Shown: positions 34,145-42,328, counted from the stretch's first letter. The stretch: DNA of 64,000 nt from Faecalibacterium longum CLA-AA-H243 (GCF_020687245.1 NZ_JAJEQG010000004.1:1-64000), one strand, 5' to 3'. Made by a program: numbers and translations. Notes: generated from the sequence alone by a model not told the origin.

Positions 34145-34621
34145 AAACGCAAAAGGAACAAGCTGCCGCACGACGGCAAAAGAAAAAAGCCGTCGTACAG
34201 CAGCCTATCAACACGCCCATTTGAAGCGGCGGCTTTTGAGAAAATCAAGGCCGCCGGTTCTTTTTGCGTATCAGAGCGTTTCATCGTCTGTATGGCGGCC
34301 ATAGGAGGATGCCGCCATGCGCCTGATATTCTATCGACCGTTCAATCTTGACCTATCAAAAAAAGCCTTGCTCCCGCACAGGGTCAGCAGGGCTTTTACT
34401 ATGTACTATACAATGTAGCTGCTACGCGTTTAATACTGCCATTATGCCCGGTTGGCCGTTTTCGGTTTGCTGGGCTTTTCTGTTGCCACCTGAAAAGCTG
34501 CCTGCTTCAAAAAATATTTTTGGAAATTTTCAAAAAAGCGGGCAGAATCGGGTGTTTCAGGTGTCATATTAGCGGAAAGGGAAAAATCCACCCGACATCC
34601 CCACGGAAAGGGGGTGAGAAG
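34145..34621 (+). promoter_or_regulatory. structured leader before the ICE sigma factor
   Basis: This 470-base stretch has no large gene but several hairpins: ACGACGGC/GCCGTCGT (34170-34196), CGGCGGC/GCCGCCG with TTCTTTTT (34227-34263), and AAAGCC...GGCTTT with a following TTT (34362-34397), which overlaps a 33-codon reading frame. Such an array of terminator-like hairpins and a short translated frame suggests attenuation of the downstream sigma-factor operon. This is inference from structure only. Confidence 0.5.
34317..34418 (+). CDS. 33-residue leader peptide
   Basis: The ATG at 34317 follows AGGAGG with ideal spacing, and the frame reads MRLIFYRPFNLDLSKKALLP before ending at 34416-34418. 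The terminator-like hairpin AAAGCC/GGCTTT lies within the coding region, as in leader-peptide attenuators. It contains a run of charged and arginine codons. It could sense ribosome stalling. Confidence 0.45.
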   Translation: MRLIFYRPFNLDLSKKALLPHRVSRAFTMYYTM

Positions 34622-35053
34622 ATGGAAGCTATCCCTCGCAACGATGGCGAACAGTACCGATTCGATGCGTTCTGCAAAGCGGTACTGCGAAATGAGGCCC
34701 GGAACTATCACCGAAATAAGAAACGCTTACTTGACCGTGAAAAGTCATTCAGCGTTCTTTCATTGGAAGAACTGGGGCAGCTCACGAGTGTAGACCATTA
34801 TCCGAGCGAAGAATTTATATTTTCGTCCTACGGCTGTGATCTGCACCTCGACAATGAGCTTGTTGCCAATGCGTTTGCCGCCCTGCCAAAGCAAGAACAA
34901 AGCATTCTGATTCTGTTTTGCGTTCTGGAACTGGGCGATGGCGAGATTGGCGACCTCATGGGAATGTCCCGGAGTGCTGTACAGCGCCACCGGACAAAAA
35001 CGCTGAACGAGCTGCAAAAAAAGCTAAAGGCGCACTTGCCGGAGGGAGGTTAG
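34622..35053 (+). CDS. sigma-70 family (region 4) ICE regulator
   Basis: This is 143 residues from the ATG at 34622 (AAAGGGGGTGAG upstream). The C-terminal region 4 helix-turn-helix reads FAALPKQEQSILILFCVLEL, GDGEIGDLMGMSRSAVQRHR and TKTLNELQKKL. The N-terminal half is a partial sigma region 2-like segment (FDAFCKAVLRNEARNYHRNK). It is the usual small sigma-like gene preceding the integration genes of CTn elements, expected to switch on transfer or excision promoters. The HTH gene follows after 6 bases. Confidence 0.85.
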   Translation: MEAIPRNDGEQYRFDAFCKAVLRNEARNYHRNKKRLLDREKSFSVLSLEELGQLTSVDHYPSEEFIFSSYGCDLHLDNELVANAFAALPKQEQSILILFCVLELGDGEIGDLMGMSRSAVQRHRTKTLNELQKKLKAHLPEGG

Positions 35054-35059
35054 GCGTAA

Positions 35060-35305
35060 ATGAACTCCTATGAACACGCGAGCAGAGAGTTTTTACCGCT
35101 CTCGGTGATTCGCTCTGCCTGCGCTGGGGACCCCGATGCAGTTGAACAGGTTTTGCGACATTACAGAGGCTATATCATCAAGCTCTGTACAGGCATTTTC
35201 TATGACAAGCACGGTCAGCCTCATGTGTGCATAGACGAGTACATGAAACGCCATCTGGAAATCAAACTGATTTCTTCTATTGTAACCAAAGCCGAAACGG
35301 GCTGA
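35060..35305 (+). CDS. HTH_16-type small regulator of the ICE
   Basis: This is 81 residues with GGAGG upstream. LPLSVIRSACAGDPDAVEQV, then LRHYRGYIIKLCTG and DEYMKRHLEIKLISSIV is the pattern of the small helix-turn-helix proteins that follow the sigma-like gene in Tn916/Tn1549-type elements. It probably acts with the sigma-like protein in a regulatory switch; direct evidence is lacking. Confidence 0.8.
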   Translation: MNSYEHASREFLPLSVIRSACAGDPDAVEQVLRHYRGYIIKLCTGIFYDKHGQPHVCIDEYMKRHLEIKLISSIVTKAETG

Positions 35306-35354
35306 CCCTTTCCACGTTTCGGGACTGCACCTTGAAAAATATGCCCGCAGGACA

Positions 35355-35510
35355 ATGGCGGTGCATTATAGGGCAAACGGATACGTTGCTGTCTGTATCG
35401 AGCCGGACGGCGGGTGCGCCACGATGCTTTTCTTTGAAAAGTGGAGCGATCACCACCCCGCCGCAATGCAAGCGCGGCTGCTTGCGGGCCATGACATACA
35501 GACAGGCTGA
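35355..35510 (+). CDS. small conserved-looking protein, unknown function
   Basis: The ATG at 35355 opens 51 residues: MAVHYRANGYVAVCIEPDGG, then ATMLFFEKWSDHHPAAMQAR and a polar tail. The same frame is open for about 70 bases upstream (HVSGLHLEKYARRT), so the start is uncertain or the gene is truncated. The sequence looks protein-like and lies between the HTH gene and a structured RNA. No family is recognised. Confidence 0.45.
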   Translation: MAVHYRANGYVAVCIEPDGGCATMLFFEKWSDHHPAAMQARLLAGHDIQTG

Positions 35511-35554
35511 TACTCCCTTACCGTCAAGGTCCGAGCGTTCAGAGCGTCGCAGGC

Positions 35555-35634
35555 AATGAGTAGGGCTGCATGAGGAATGCAGGGGTGAGATTCCCGTGGG
35601 TTGCTGCCAGCAGCCGTCCGTTGGCTCATTTTTT
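35555..35634 (+). ncRNA. nested-hairpin structured RNA candidate upstream of tnpW
   Basis: Three nested stems are visible: AATGAG (35555-35560) with CTCATT (35625-35630), GGCTGC (35564-35569) with GCAGCC (35610-35615), and GGAAT (35574-35578) with ATTCC (35590-35594). TTTT follows. An alternative hairpin, CTGCAT-GAGGA-ATGCAG (35566-35582), competes with the inner stems. The form fits a regulatory RNA ending in a terminator. No known class was recognised. Confidence 0.45.
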
Positions 35635-35660
35635 GATTTTTAAGAAAGGGGATTTTTACG

Positions 35661-35840
35661 ATGCAAGCGAAAAAGACAAACCCTGAAAAAACAAAAAATC
35701 CAGAGATGCTTACTCTGGATTCGACTTATCGTATTGGCAATCGTTCCTTTATCGTTGAGCCGGTGTTCAAAGAAGAAAGCTCCCAGACCTTAGGAGAAGT
35801 TCTTCTCCGGCTGATGAAATCCGAAAGCGAAAAATTATAA
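35661..35840 (+). CDS. TnpW-family transposon protein
   Basis: This is 59 residues with AGAAAGGGG upstream. A basic N-terminus (MQAKKTNPEKTKNPEMLTLD) is followed by TYRIGNRSFIVEPVFKEESS and TLGEVLLRLMKSE. This matches the small TnpW family encoded directly before the recombinase of clostridial transposons. The role is unknown; an excision-directionality or accessory factor is plausible. Confidence 0.78.
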   Translation: MQAKKTNPEKTKNPEMLTLDSTYRIGNRSFIVEPVFKEESSQTLGEVLLRLMKSESEKL

Positions 35841-35858
35841 TGACCTTTCGGGAGGCAG

Positions 35859-35888
35859 CGGACAGAGAAAGCGGATTGTGTTATAATA
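35859..35888 (+). promoter_or_regulatory. candidate promoter of the recombinase
   Basis: TATAAT at 35882-35887 is preceded by a weak -35-like element near 35859. It lies between tnpW and the start at 35939. Confidence 0.4.
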
Positions 35889-35938
35889 TAGGTGTACAAG
35901 TGAATTTGCTATTCGACTGTCCCAAGAAAGGAGCGAGT

Positions 35939-37648
35939 ATGAAACAGTCGAGTAACAAGAAATCCCGTGAAGCAACCGCTTTTCTCTATGAGCGTCTTTC
36001 CCGTGATGATAATTTGGAGGGCGAGAGTTACAGCATCGGCAACCAAAAGAAGCTACTCACCAAAGTTGCAAAAGAAAAAGGCTATACCAATCTGGTTCAC
36101 TTTCTGGATGATGGCATTTCCGGCGTGACCATGAACCGTCCCGGTTTCGTTGAAATGATGCAGCAGCTTGAACAAGGGAAAGCCTCCGCTGTGTTCGTCA
36201 AAGACCTTTCCCGTCTGGGCCGAAACTATATCGAGGTCGGGCGGCTGACAGAAGAATTTTTCCCAGACCATGACATCCGACTTGTTGCCGTTTCGGACAA
36301 CATCGACACGGCCGAGGGAGAAAATGAACTGGCACCCATCCGAAACCTGTTCAATGAGTGGTATGCCCGTGACATCAGCAAGAAACGCCGTATCAGTAAT
36401 AAAATCAAAGGCAACTCCGGCGAACCGATGGGACTTCCTCCCTATGGATATATCAAGGACCCGAACAATCCCAAGCATTGGGTCATTGATGAAGAAGCTG
36501 CACAAGTTGTCCGGCGCATTTTTGATATGACGTTGGAGGGCTTTGGTACGGAACAGATTGCCACCCAGTTTGAAAAGGAAGGCATCCTGACGCCGCAGGC
36601 CTACTGGATTCAGAAAGGCATCGGCCGTCCCGGAAAGACCAAGACGCGCCCCGCCACCAAGTGGAATGGCTCCACGATTACCCATCTTCTGTACCAGCAG
36701 GAGTATTGTGGTGATGTTCTGAACTTCAAAACCTACTCCAAGTCCTACAAGAACAAGAAGCGGATTCATAACGACCCGGAAAATTGGGTAGTGTTCCAAG
36801 ATGTTCACGAGCCCATTATTGAACGTGCCGTATTTGAACAGGTACAGCAGAAACGCGGAAAGATGCGCAAACGTCGTACCAGCAACGGAGAACACAATAT
36901 GTTCTCCGGCCTGCTTGTCTGCGCAGACTGCGGCTGCAATCTGCACTTCCACTTCAATCAGGGCAACCCGGAAATCAAGTATTTCAACTGCTCCAACTAC
37001 AAGGGCAACCGTGGCACCTGCCAATCCACCCACTACATCAGGGTAGACTTTCTGGAAGAAGTGGTGCTGGGCGAGATTCGGCGGCTGACCAAGTTTGCCA
37101 GCCTCTATGAGGACGACTTTTTGAAGGCTGTTATCGGGCACTCCCAGCAGGCGGACGAAGCCGACCGCAAGCTGAAAGAGAAAGAGTTGAAAGCACTCCT
37201 TGCCCGTGATGAAGAACTGGACGGCCTCTTTGAGCGCATCTATGAGGACAATGTTTCCGGCAAAATCTCTGACGAACGCTTTTCCAGAATGTCCCGGAGA
37301 TACGAGGACGAGCAAAAGGAGCTGACCGAGAAAATCAAACAGCTCCGCTCCGAAATCGAAAAGCAGAGCAGCCGCACCATGACAACGGATATGTTCATCA
37401 GTCTGGTTCGCAAGTACACCAGAGCAAAAAAGCTGACACCCCGGATGCTGAATGAACTGGTGGAAAAAATCGAAGTGTTCAATGCAGAAAAGGTCAACGG
37501 TGTATGGGAGCAGCGGCTCCGCATTCACTACAACTGCGTGGGCACCATCGAGATTCCAAGCGCACTTCCTTTGCCGACACCTGATGTGTCGGTGAATACA
37601 AGAAAAGGCGTAGTTGTGAACTACGCCCCCTGTGATGTCGCTATTTAG
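35939..37648 (+). CDS. TndX/TnpX-like large serine recombinase (ICE integrase)
   Basis: This is 569 residues from the ATG at 35939 (AAGAAAGGAG upstream); the longer frame from 35840 has no site. The resolvase domain has TAFLYERLSRDD with nucleophile about Ser21 and KDLSRLGRNYIEVGRL. The Recombinase domain (about 190-300), a zinc-ribbon with CADCGCNLHF...CSNYK...C, a coiled coil and a DUF4368-type C-terminus (VRKYTRAKKLTPRMLNELVE) follow. It excises and integrates the ICE. It is the last ICE gene, with its end at the junction with tRNA-Leu. Confidence 0.93.
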   Translation: MKQSSNKKSREATAFLYERLSRDDNLEGESYSIGNQKKLLTKVAKEKGYTNLVHFLDDGISGVTMNRPGFVEMMQQLEQGKASAVFVKDLSRLGRNYIEVGRLTEEFFPDHDIRLVAVSDNIDTAEGENELAPIRNLFNEWYARDISKKRRISNKIKGNSGEPMGLPPYGYIKDPNNPKHWVIDEEAAQVVRRIFDMTLEGFGTEQIATQFEKEGILTPQAYWIQKGIGRPGKTKTRPATKWNGSTITHLLYQQEYCGDVLNFKTYSKSYKNKKRIHNDPENWVVFQDVHEPIIERAVFEQVQQKRGKMRKRRTSNGEHNMFSGLLVCADCGCNLHFHFNQGNPEIKYFNCSNYKGNRGTCQSTHYIRVDFLEEVVLGEIRRLTKFASLYEDDFLKAVIGHSQQADEADRKLKEKELKALLARDEELDGLFERIYEDNVSGKISDERFSRMSRRYEDEQKELTEKIKQLRSEIEKQSSRTMTTDMFISLVRKYTRAKKLTPRMLNELVEKIEVFNAEKVNGVWEQRLRIHYNCVGTIEIPSALPLPTPDVSVNTRKGVVVNYAPCDVAI

Positions 37649-37652
37649 CAAA

Positions 37653-37705
37653 TAAAAAATGACGAATGTTCTTTGACAGCTAAATGCTGTAAGAACATTC
37701 GTCAT
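37653..37705 (-). terminator. terminator of tRNA-Leu at the ICE right end
   Basis: A perfect 15-bp stem, 37659-37673 with 37691-37705, is followed on the minus strand by six T (37658-37653). It begins right after the tRNA CCA end. Confidence 0.85.
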
Positions 37706-37791
37706 GGTGCGGATAAGAGGACTTGAACCTCCACCGAGTTGCCCCGATTAGAACCTGAATCTAACGCGTCTGCCAATTCCGCCATATCCGC
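37705..37791 (-). tRNA. tRNA-Leu(CAG)
   Basis: The minus strand reads GCGGATATGGCGGAATTGGC from the 5' end, with D-loop, an anticodon loop TTCAGGT (anticodon CAG), a long variable arm, T-loop GGTTCAAGTCC, and acceptor TCCGCACCA. The CCA is encoded. The long variable arm identifies a class II tRNA. The anticodon decodes CUG leucine. The ICE recombinase gene ends 56 bases away, so the locus is a plausible integration neighbourhood, but the tRNA itself appears intact. Confidence 0.97.
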
Positions 37792-37834
37792 ATATTCTGT
37801 TTTGTTCGCTGCCATTCGGCTCGGAACGATAGTT

Positions 37835-37862
37835 ATTATACCACGGAAAGCGGGAAAGTCAA
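37835..37862 (-). promoter_or_regulatory. promoter of tRNA-Leu
   Basis: On the minus strand TTGACT (37862-37857), a 16-base spacer and TATAAT (37840-37835). Confidence 0.85.
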
Positions 37863-37935
37863 GCGTTTTTTCAAAAAAGTTTTTGCATTCTTTTCCGCAT
37901 ATTTTATCTTGCGTCCCTGCGCGCAAAAACACAGG

Positions 37936-37971
37936 CATCTGCCCCGGTGATGCCTACTGCCGGGGCAGATG
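37936..37971 (-). terminator. terminator of the transporter operon
   Basis: CATCTGCCCCGG (37936-37947) pairs with CCGGGGCAGATG (37960-37971). On the minus strand it is followed by TGTGTTTTTG. Confidence 0.8.
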
Positions 37972-38016
37972 TCTGCCAGACCACGCTTCTTATTTTGCAG
38001 TTTTTCCTGAATTTTC

Positions 38017-39336
38017 TCAGATGCCCCAGAACAGCCAGAGGCTCCCCGCCCCCACGAGGACCGCTGCCAACGTGAACGGCACACCGATGCGCAGGAAGTC
38101 CCGGGTACGAACAGTCTCACCGTTCTTGCGGAGAATACCGATGGCCGCGATGTTGGCTGACGCGCCGATGGGGGTCAGGTTGCCGCCCAGCGTCGCGCCG
38201 GTAAGCAGACCGAAGTAGAACAGCTCCGGCTCAATGCCCGCGCCGCCGTTCATGAGGGCGGCGACGCCCTGCACCACCGGCAGCATAGCCGCCACATAGG
38301 GGATGTTGTCGATGAAGGCCGACAGCCCCACCGACGCAGCCACCAGCAGCAGATAAAGATGCAGCGGCTCGTCTCCGGCTGCGGAGTGGAACAGCTGCGC
38401 CGCCGCGTCGATGACTCCCGCCCTGCTCACTCCTTCCAGCAGAATAAAGAGGCTGAAGAGCAGCAGCAGGGTGTCATAGTCCAGCGCCCGGAACGTCTCG
38501 GCCAGCGGCTTCAGGGAGCGGCTGCGCCAGCAGGCGCGGGCGGCACCGAAGAGGCACAGCCCCATGCAGACGAGCCCGCTGCGCAAGGTATAGAGCAGAT
38601 GCAGCACGCCGCCAGAAGGCTCAGGCAGGAAGGACGCCGCGATGAGCAAACCTACCGTCAGCAGGAGAAGCGCCGTGGGGACGTCGTCCTCCACCTCCGT
38701 TTCCACCGTGACATGGACGGGCTGGCGCTGGTCCCGGAACAGCCAGAACAGCACCCCCAGCGAGGCCAGCGCTCCCAGTTCCACGCTCCAAAAGATGCCG
38801 GGCCGACCCTCCATCCAGAAGAAATCGAAGAAATTCATCCCCGCAAAGCCGCCCAGCAGGATGCTCGTGGTGTCCCCCACCAGCGTTGCCGCGCCCTGTA
38901 AATTGGACGACACCGCAATGGCGATGAGCACCGGCACCGGCGACAGTTTCAGCCGCCGGGCGATGGCAAGCCCTACCGGAGCCACCATCAGCACGGTGGC
39001 CACATTGTCCACAAAGGCACTGATGAACCCCGCCAGCAAAGCCAGCACCGACACAGCCCACCGGACATCCGGCACATGGGCAATGAGCTCTTCGGCCAGC
39101 CGGGCGGGCATCTTGCTCTGGATAAAAAGAAAGACCGTACCCATCATTCCCGCCATCATCAGCAGGACATTGAAGTCTACGGCCCGGGCGGCGTCCGCCA
39201 GCGTGAAATCATACACGCCCAGCTTTCCCAGCAGCAGGAACGCCCCGGCCCCGCCCAGCGCGACCCAGGGGCGGTACTGCTGCACCGCCAGCATCAAAAT
39301 ATAAAACAGGACAAACAGGCTCAGCGCCAGTGTCAT
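38017..39336 (-). CDS. ArsB/NhaD-type ion transporter
   Basis: This is 439 residues with about eleven hydrophobic segments. The repeated family elements are FVDNVATVLMVAPVGLAIAR and SAFIDNIPYVAAMLPVVQGV, each with an Asp-Asn pair in a re-entrant hairpin, and LTGATLGGNLTPIGASANIA. This is the ion-transporter superfamily of ArsB, NhaD and SLC13-like permeases; the transported ion (arsenite, Na+/H+ or an organic anion) is not decidable. Its start overlaps the response regulator stop by four bases, so it is the third gene of a kinase-regulator-transporter operon. Confidence 0.85.
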   Translation of the reverse strand: MTLALSLFVLFYILMLAVQQYRPWVALGGAGAFLLLGKLGVYDFTLADAARAVDFNVLLMMAGMMGTVFLFIQSKMPARLAEELIAHVPDVRWAVSVLALLAGFISAFVDNVATVLMVAPVGLAIARRLKLSPVPVLIAIAVSSNLQGAATLVGDTTSILLGGFAGMNFFDFFWMEGRPGIFWSVELGALASLGVLFWLFRDQRQPVHVTVETEVEDDVPTALLLLTVGLLIAASFLPEPSGGVLHLLYTLRSGLVCMGLCLFGAARACWRSRSLKPLAETFRALDYDTLLLLFSLFILLEGVSRAGVIDAAAQLFHSAAGDEPLHLYLLLVAASVGLSAFIDNIPYVAAMLPVVQGVAALMNGGAGIEPELFYFGLLTGATLGGNLTPIGASANIAAIGILRKNGETVRTRDFLRIGVPFTLAAVLVGAGSLWLFWGI

Positions 39337-40067
39337 TTCGTCTCCTCCGCAGGTTCCAGAGGCTTTGCGTCTTCTTCTATCATCCGATAGCCGACGCCAA
39401 GCTCGTTGAGGATATAAGTATTGCTGCCCGGGCGGCTGCCCAGCTTTTTGCGGATATTGGCCATATTCACCTGCAGCTTCTTGGTGCTGCTGGCGTCCGT
39501 GTCGCCCCAGATGGCCCGGACGATGGCCGCATAGGTCATCACGCGCCCGGCGTGCTCGGACAGGAAAGCCACGATGTTGTATTCCGTCTGGGTCAGGCGC
39601 ACCTCCTGCCCGTCCACGAACACCTTGCGGCGCTCGTAGTTGATGGTGAGGCCCTGTGCGCTGAACACCCCGCCGGGCAGACTCCCGCCGCCATAGCGGT
39701 TCACCCGCAGCGCAGCCCGCACCCGGGCCAGCAGCTCACCGGTGCCGAAGGGCTTGGTGATATAGTCGTTGGCACCGAGGTCGAGGGCCTCGATCTTATC
39801 CTGCTCGGTGGTGCGTGCCGACAGGACGATGATGGGAGTCAGATACTTCTGCCGAATGGAGCGGATCGCGTCCAGACCGTCCCGGTCGGGCAGGCCGAGG
39901 TCCAGGATGACGAGGTCCGGGTTATAGGAGATGAACATGGTCATGCCCATCACGCAGGTCTGGGCTACCAGCGCCTGATAGCCGTTGGTCTCCAGCAGGG
40001 TCTGGATGAAGCTGCAGATGTTCGCCTCATCCTCGATGATAAGTACCTTGAATTTATTATTGCTCAT
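39333..40067 (-). CDS. KdpE-like response regulator
   Basis: This is 244 residues. The receiver has IIEDEANICSF, phospho-acceptor Asp56 (VILDLGLPDRDGLD) and NDYITKPFGTGELLARVRAA. The C-terminal winged helix includes VRLTQTEYNIVAFLSEHAGR and LQVNMANIRKKLGSRPGSNT. The sequence is KdpE-like, but no kdpFABC potassium pump is present nearby. It overlaps the kinase by 11 bases and the transporter by 4. It may control that transporter. Confidence 0.88.
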   Translation of the reverse strand: MSNNKFKVLIIEDEANICSFIQTLLETNGYQALVAQTCVMGMTMFISYNPDLVILDLGLPDRDGLDAIRSIRQKYLTPIIVLSARTTEQDKIEALDLGANDYITKPFGTGELLARVRAALRVNRYGGGSLPGGVFSAQGLTINYERRKVFVDGQEVRLTQTEYNIVAFLSEHAGRVMTYAAIVRAIWGDTDASSTKKLQVNMANIRKKLGSRPGSNTYILNELGVGYRMIEEDAKPLEPAEETK

Positions 40068-41133
40068 CCTCTGTTTCCTCCGTATCCACTTCTTCGGTCT
40101 CCAGCCAGAACCGGATGGTCGTACCCTCGCCGGGCGTGCTCTCGGCCTTTATCTCGCCGCCGTGGGCTTTGATGATGGCCGCGCATACCGACAGCCCGAT
40201 GCCCATGCCGTGCTTGCCGCCCGACGAGGTATCCTGCGTCAGGGTCGTGCCGGTGAAGAGGGTCTTGAGCCGCTCTTTCGGGATGCCGCAGCCGTTGTCA
40301 ATGACTTCAAACACTGCCCGCTGCCCCAGCGTGAACACCCGCAGCGTCAGGCAGGTCATCCCCTTGGCGTGGAGCACCGCGTTTTCCAAAAGGTTCGTCA
40401 GCACCTGCTGGATGAGCATGGAGTCCATCGGGATAACGATGAAGTCATCCGGAAGCTTTACTTCCACCGGTACGCCGGGGTGGAGCTTCTGGAACCGCAC
40501 CAGCACCGTATCCACCAGCTCTTCCAGCACGGTGGGCGTCTTCTGGATGGCGACGCCGTCGGCGTCGATGCGGGTGACGGAGAGCAGATTCTCCACCATC
40601 CGGTTGAGCCACTGGGCGTCGGCACAGGCCTCGGAAAGGAGCTTTATCTTCTGCTCCCGGCCCAGCGAGTCGTAGTTGTCGATGACCGTAGAGCAGGCCC
40701 CGTAGATGGACGTCAGCGGAGTGCGCAGGTCGTGGGAGACAGCCCGCAGGAGGTTGGCCCGCATCTTCTCTGTCTCGCTCTCCATCCGCAGCTGCTCCTG
40801 CTTTTTGATGCGGGTGGTCAGGGTACTCGTCATAAAGGAGACCACCAGCATCACCACGCCGGAAAAGATGTTCTCCGGGATGGTGAAGTTGAAGGCAAAG
40901 TAGGGCGTGCGGAACGCGAAGTTGACCGCCAGCACGCTGATGACAGAACCGGCCACGCCCCACCAGTAGCCGTCGGTGTACATGGAAACAAAAAACACCG
41001 CCAGCAGGAACACCATCGAGGCCACACCGTCGATGCGGCCGCTGATGAACTGGATGAGCGTCACACAGGCGAACGCCCCGATGAGCGCCGCCAAAAGTAC
41101 CCAGACGTCCTTTTTCCGGAGCATCTGCTTCAT
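40057..41133 (-). CDS. KdpD-C-terminal-like sensor kinase
   Basis: This is 358 residues. Four membrane segments in the first about 105 residues form a DUF4118-type domain (SMYTDGYWWGVAGSVISVLA). The H-box is AVSHDLRTPLTSIYGA with His134, the N box is LTNLLENAVLHAKGM, and GMGIGLSVCAAIIKAHGG marks the ATP site. The cytoplasmic KdpD and Usp sensor domains of classic KdpD are absent. The kinase therefore cannot sense exactly as full-length KdpD does. First gene of a three-gene operon. Confidence 0.88.
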   Translation of the reverse strand: MKQMLRKKDVWVLLAALIGAFACVTLIQFISGRIDGVASMVFLLAVFFVSMYTDGYWWGVAGSVISVLAVNFAFRTPYFAFNFTIPENIFSGVVMLVVSFMTSTLTTRIKKQEQLRMESETEKMRANLLRAVSHDLRTPLTSIYGACSTVIDNYDSLGREQKIKLLSEACADAQWLNRMVENLLSVTRIDADGVAIQKTPTVLEELVDTVLVRFQKLHPGVPVEVKLPDDFIVIPMDSMLIQQVLTNLLENAVLHAKGMTCLTLRVFTLGQRAVFEVIDNGCGIPKERLKTLFTGTTLTQDTSSGGKHGMGIGLSVCAAIIKAHGGEIKAESTPGEGTTIRFWLETEEVDTEETEDEQ

Positions 41134-41235
41134 TTGCTGTCCCTCCCGATCTATATTCGGTTATACTGTAAAAGTATACCACAAATAAATTAAAGATACA
41201 GCAAAGGGTGGACATTTTTCCGTGGTTCCAAAGGG

Positions 41236-41264
41236 TTGACAAAAGTGCGTTTCTGGCTCACAAT
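41236..41264 (+). promoter_or_regulatory. promoter of threonine aldolase
   Basis: TTGACA (41236-41241), a 17-base spacer and CACAAT (41259-41264). Confidence 0.65.
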
Positions 41265-41305
41265 AGAATCATCTTCTTTATCGTAATAAAGGAAAGGGAA
41301 AGAAT

Positions 41306-42328
41306 ATGCTGTATTTTGAGAACGACTACTGCGAGGGTGCGCATCCCGCCATCCTGCAGAAGCTGACGGAAACGAACTTCGAGAAGGTGTCCGGCTACGG
41401 CACCGACCCCTACTGCGCCAGCGCAAAAGAGAAGATACGCGCCGCCTGCGCCTGCCCCGAGGCAGACGTCTTCTTCATCTCCGGCGGCACCCAGGCCAAC
41501 TCCATCGTCATCGCCTCCATGCTCCGCCGCTGGGAGGGCGTCATCGCCGCCGCCACCGGCCATGTGGCCGGTCATGAGGCGGGTGCCATCGAGTTCACCG
41601 GCCACAAGGTCATCGGCCTGCCCCAGAAGAACGGCAAGCTGGATGCCGCCACGGTGGAGGATTTCTGCAAGACCTTCTACGCCGACTCGAACCACGACCA
41701 CATGGTCTTCCCCGGCATGGTGTATATCTCCCACCCCACCGAGTACGGCACCCTGTACAGCAAGGCTGAGCTCGAGGCCCTGTCCGCCGTCTGCCACACC
41801 TACCATATGCCCCTCTTCGTGGACGGCGCACGTCTGGGTTATGCGCTGGTGAGCGAAGGCACCGATGTGACCCTGGCCGACCTCGCCAGGCTCACCGACG
41901 TCTTTTACATCGGCGGCACCAAGGTGGGCGCACTCTGCGGCGAGGCCGTGGTTTTCCCCCACGGCGCACCGGCCCACTTCATGACCATGGTCAAGCAGCA
42001 GGGCGCTCTGCTGGCCAAGGGCCGCCTGATGGGCATCCAGTTCGACGTTCTCTTCACCGACGACCTCTACACCCGCATCAGCCGCAATGCCATCGAGACG
42101 GCCAACGCCCTCAAGAAGGGCCTCGCCGCCAAGGGCTACCGCTTCTTTATGGACTCCCCCACCAACCAGCTCTTCGTCGTGCTGGAAAACACCCAGCTGG
42201 CCGCGCTGGAAGGCAAGGCAAAGTTCGGCTTCTGGGAGAAGTTCGACGACAGCCACACCGTCGTCCGCATCGCCACCAGCTGGGCCACTAAGATGGAAGA
42301 GATCGAGCAGCTCATCGCTCTGATGTAA
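41306..42328 (+). CDS. ltaE: low-specificity L-threonine aldolase
   Basis: This is 340 residues with AAAGGAAAGGG upstream. It is a fold-type I PLP enzyme: GGTQANSIVI near 60-70 binds the cofactor phosphate region, FVDGARLGYAL near 171-181 carries the aspartate that pairs with the pyridine N, and YIGGTKVGAL has the Schiff-base Lys206. It cleaves L-threonine or allo-threonine to glycine and acetaldehyde. It has its own promoter and is divergent from the KdpDE-like operon. Confidence 0.9.
   Translation: MLYFENDYCEGAHPAILQKLTETNFEKVSGYGTDPYCASAKEKIRAACACPEADVFFISGGTQANSIVIASMLRRWEGVIAAATGHVAGHEAGAIEFTGHKVIGLPQKNGKLDAATVEDFCKTFYADSNHDHMVFPGMVYISHPTEYGTLYSKAELEALSAVCHTYHMPLFVDGARLGYALVSEGTDVTLADLARLTDVFYIGGTKVGALCGEAVVFPHGAPAHFMTMVKQQGALLAKGRLMGIQFDVLFTDDLYTRISRNAIETANALKKGLAAKGYRFFMDSPTNQLFVVLENTQLAALEGKAKFGFWEKFDDSHTVVRIATSWATKMEEIEQLIALM

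Larger units (their letters stand above)
7185..37655. mobile_element. Tn1549/CTn-type integrative conjugative element
   Basis: The gene order replication initiator, PcfB, VirD4, Maff2, VirB6-like, PrgI, VirB4, NlpC/P60, DUF4315, DUF4366, topoisomerase III, ArdC/YodL, TTRAP, relaxase, MobC, cargo, sigma factor, HTH, TnpW and a TndX-like recombinase is the established layout of Tn1549-like conjugative transposons. The right end is bounded by the recombinase stop (37648) and the terminator of the flanking tRNA-Leu (from 37653). The left end is only bracketed, between the hairpin at 7142-7181 and the initiator promoter region; I did not find matching terminal repeats. Confidence 0.85.

Noticed and set aside
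35840-35938. Longer start for the TndX-like recombinase
   Set aside because: It overlaps tnpW's stop and a promoter-like TATAAT; the ATG at 35939 has AAGAAAGGAG upstream and starts near the resolvase domain.
37606-37628. Hairpin GGCGTAGTT/AACTACGCC in the recombinase 3' end as an ICE terminal repeat
   Set aside because: No matching sequence was found near the proposed left end, so it cannot be called an end repeat.
37705-37791. Disruption of tRNA-Leu by the ICE
   Set aside because: The tRNA is complete, with its promoter, encoded CCA and terminator all in place. The ICE lies beyond the terminator.
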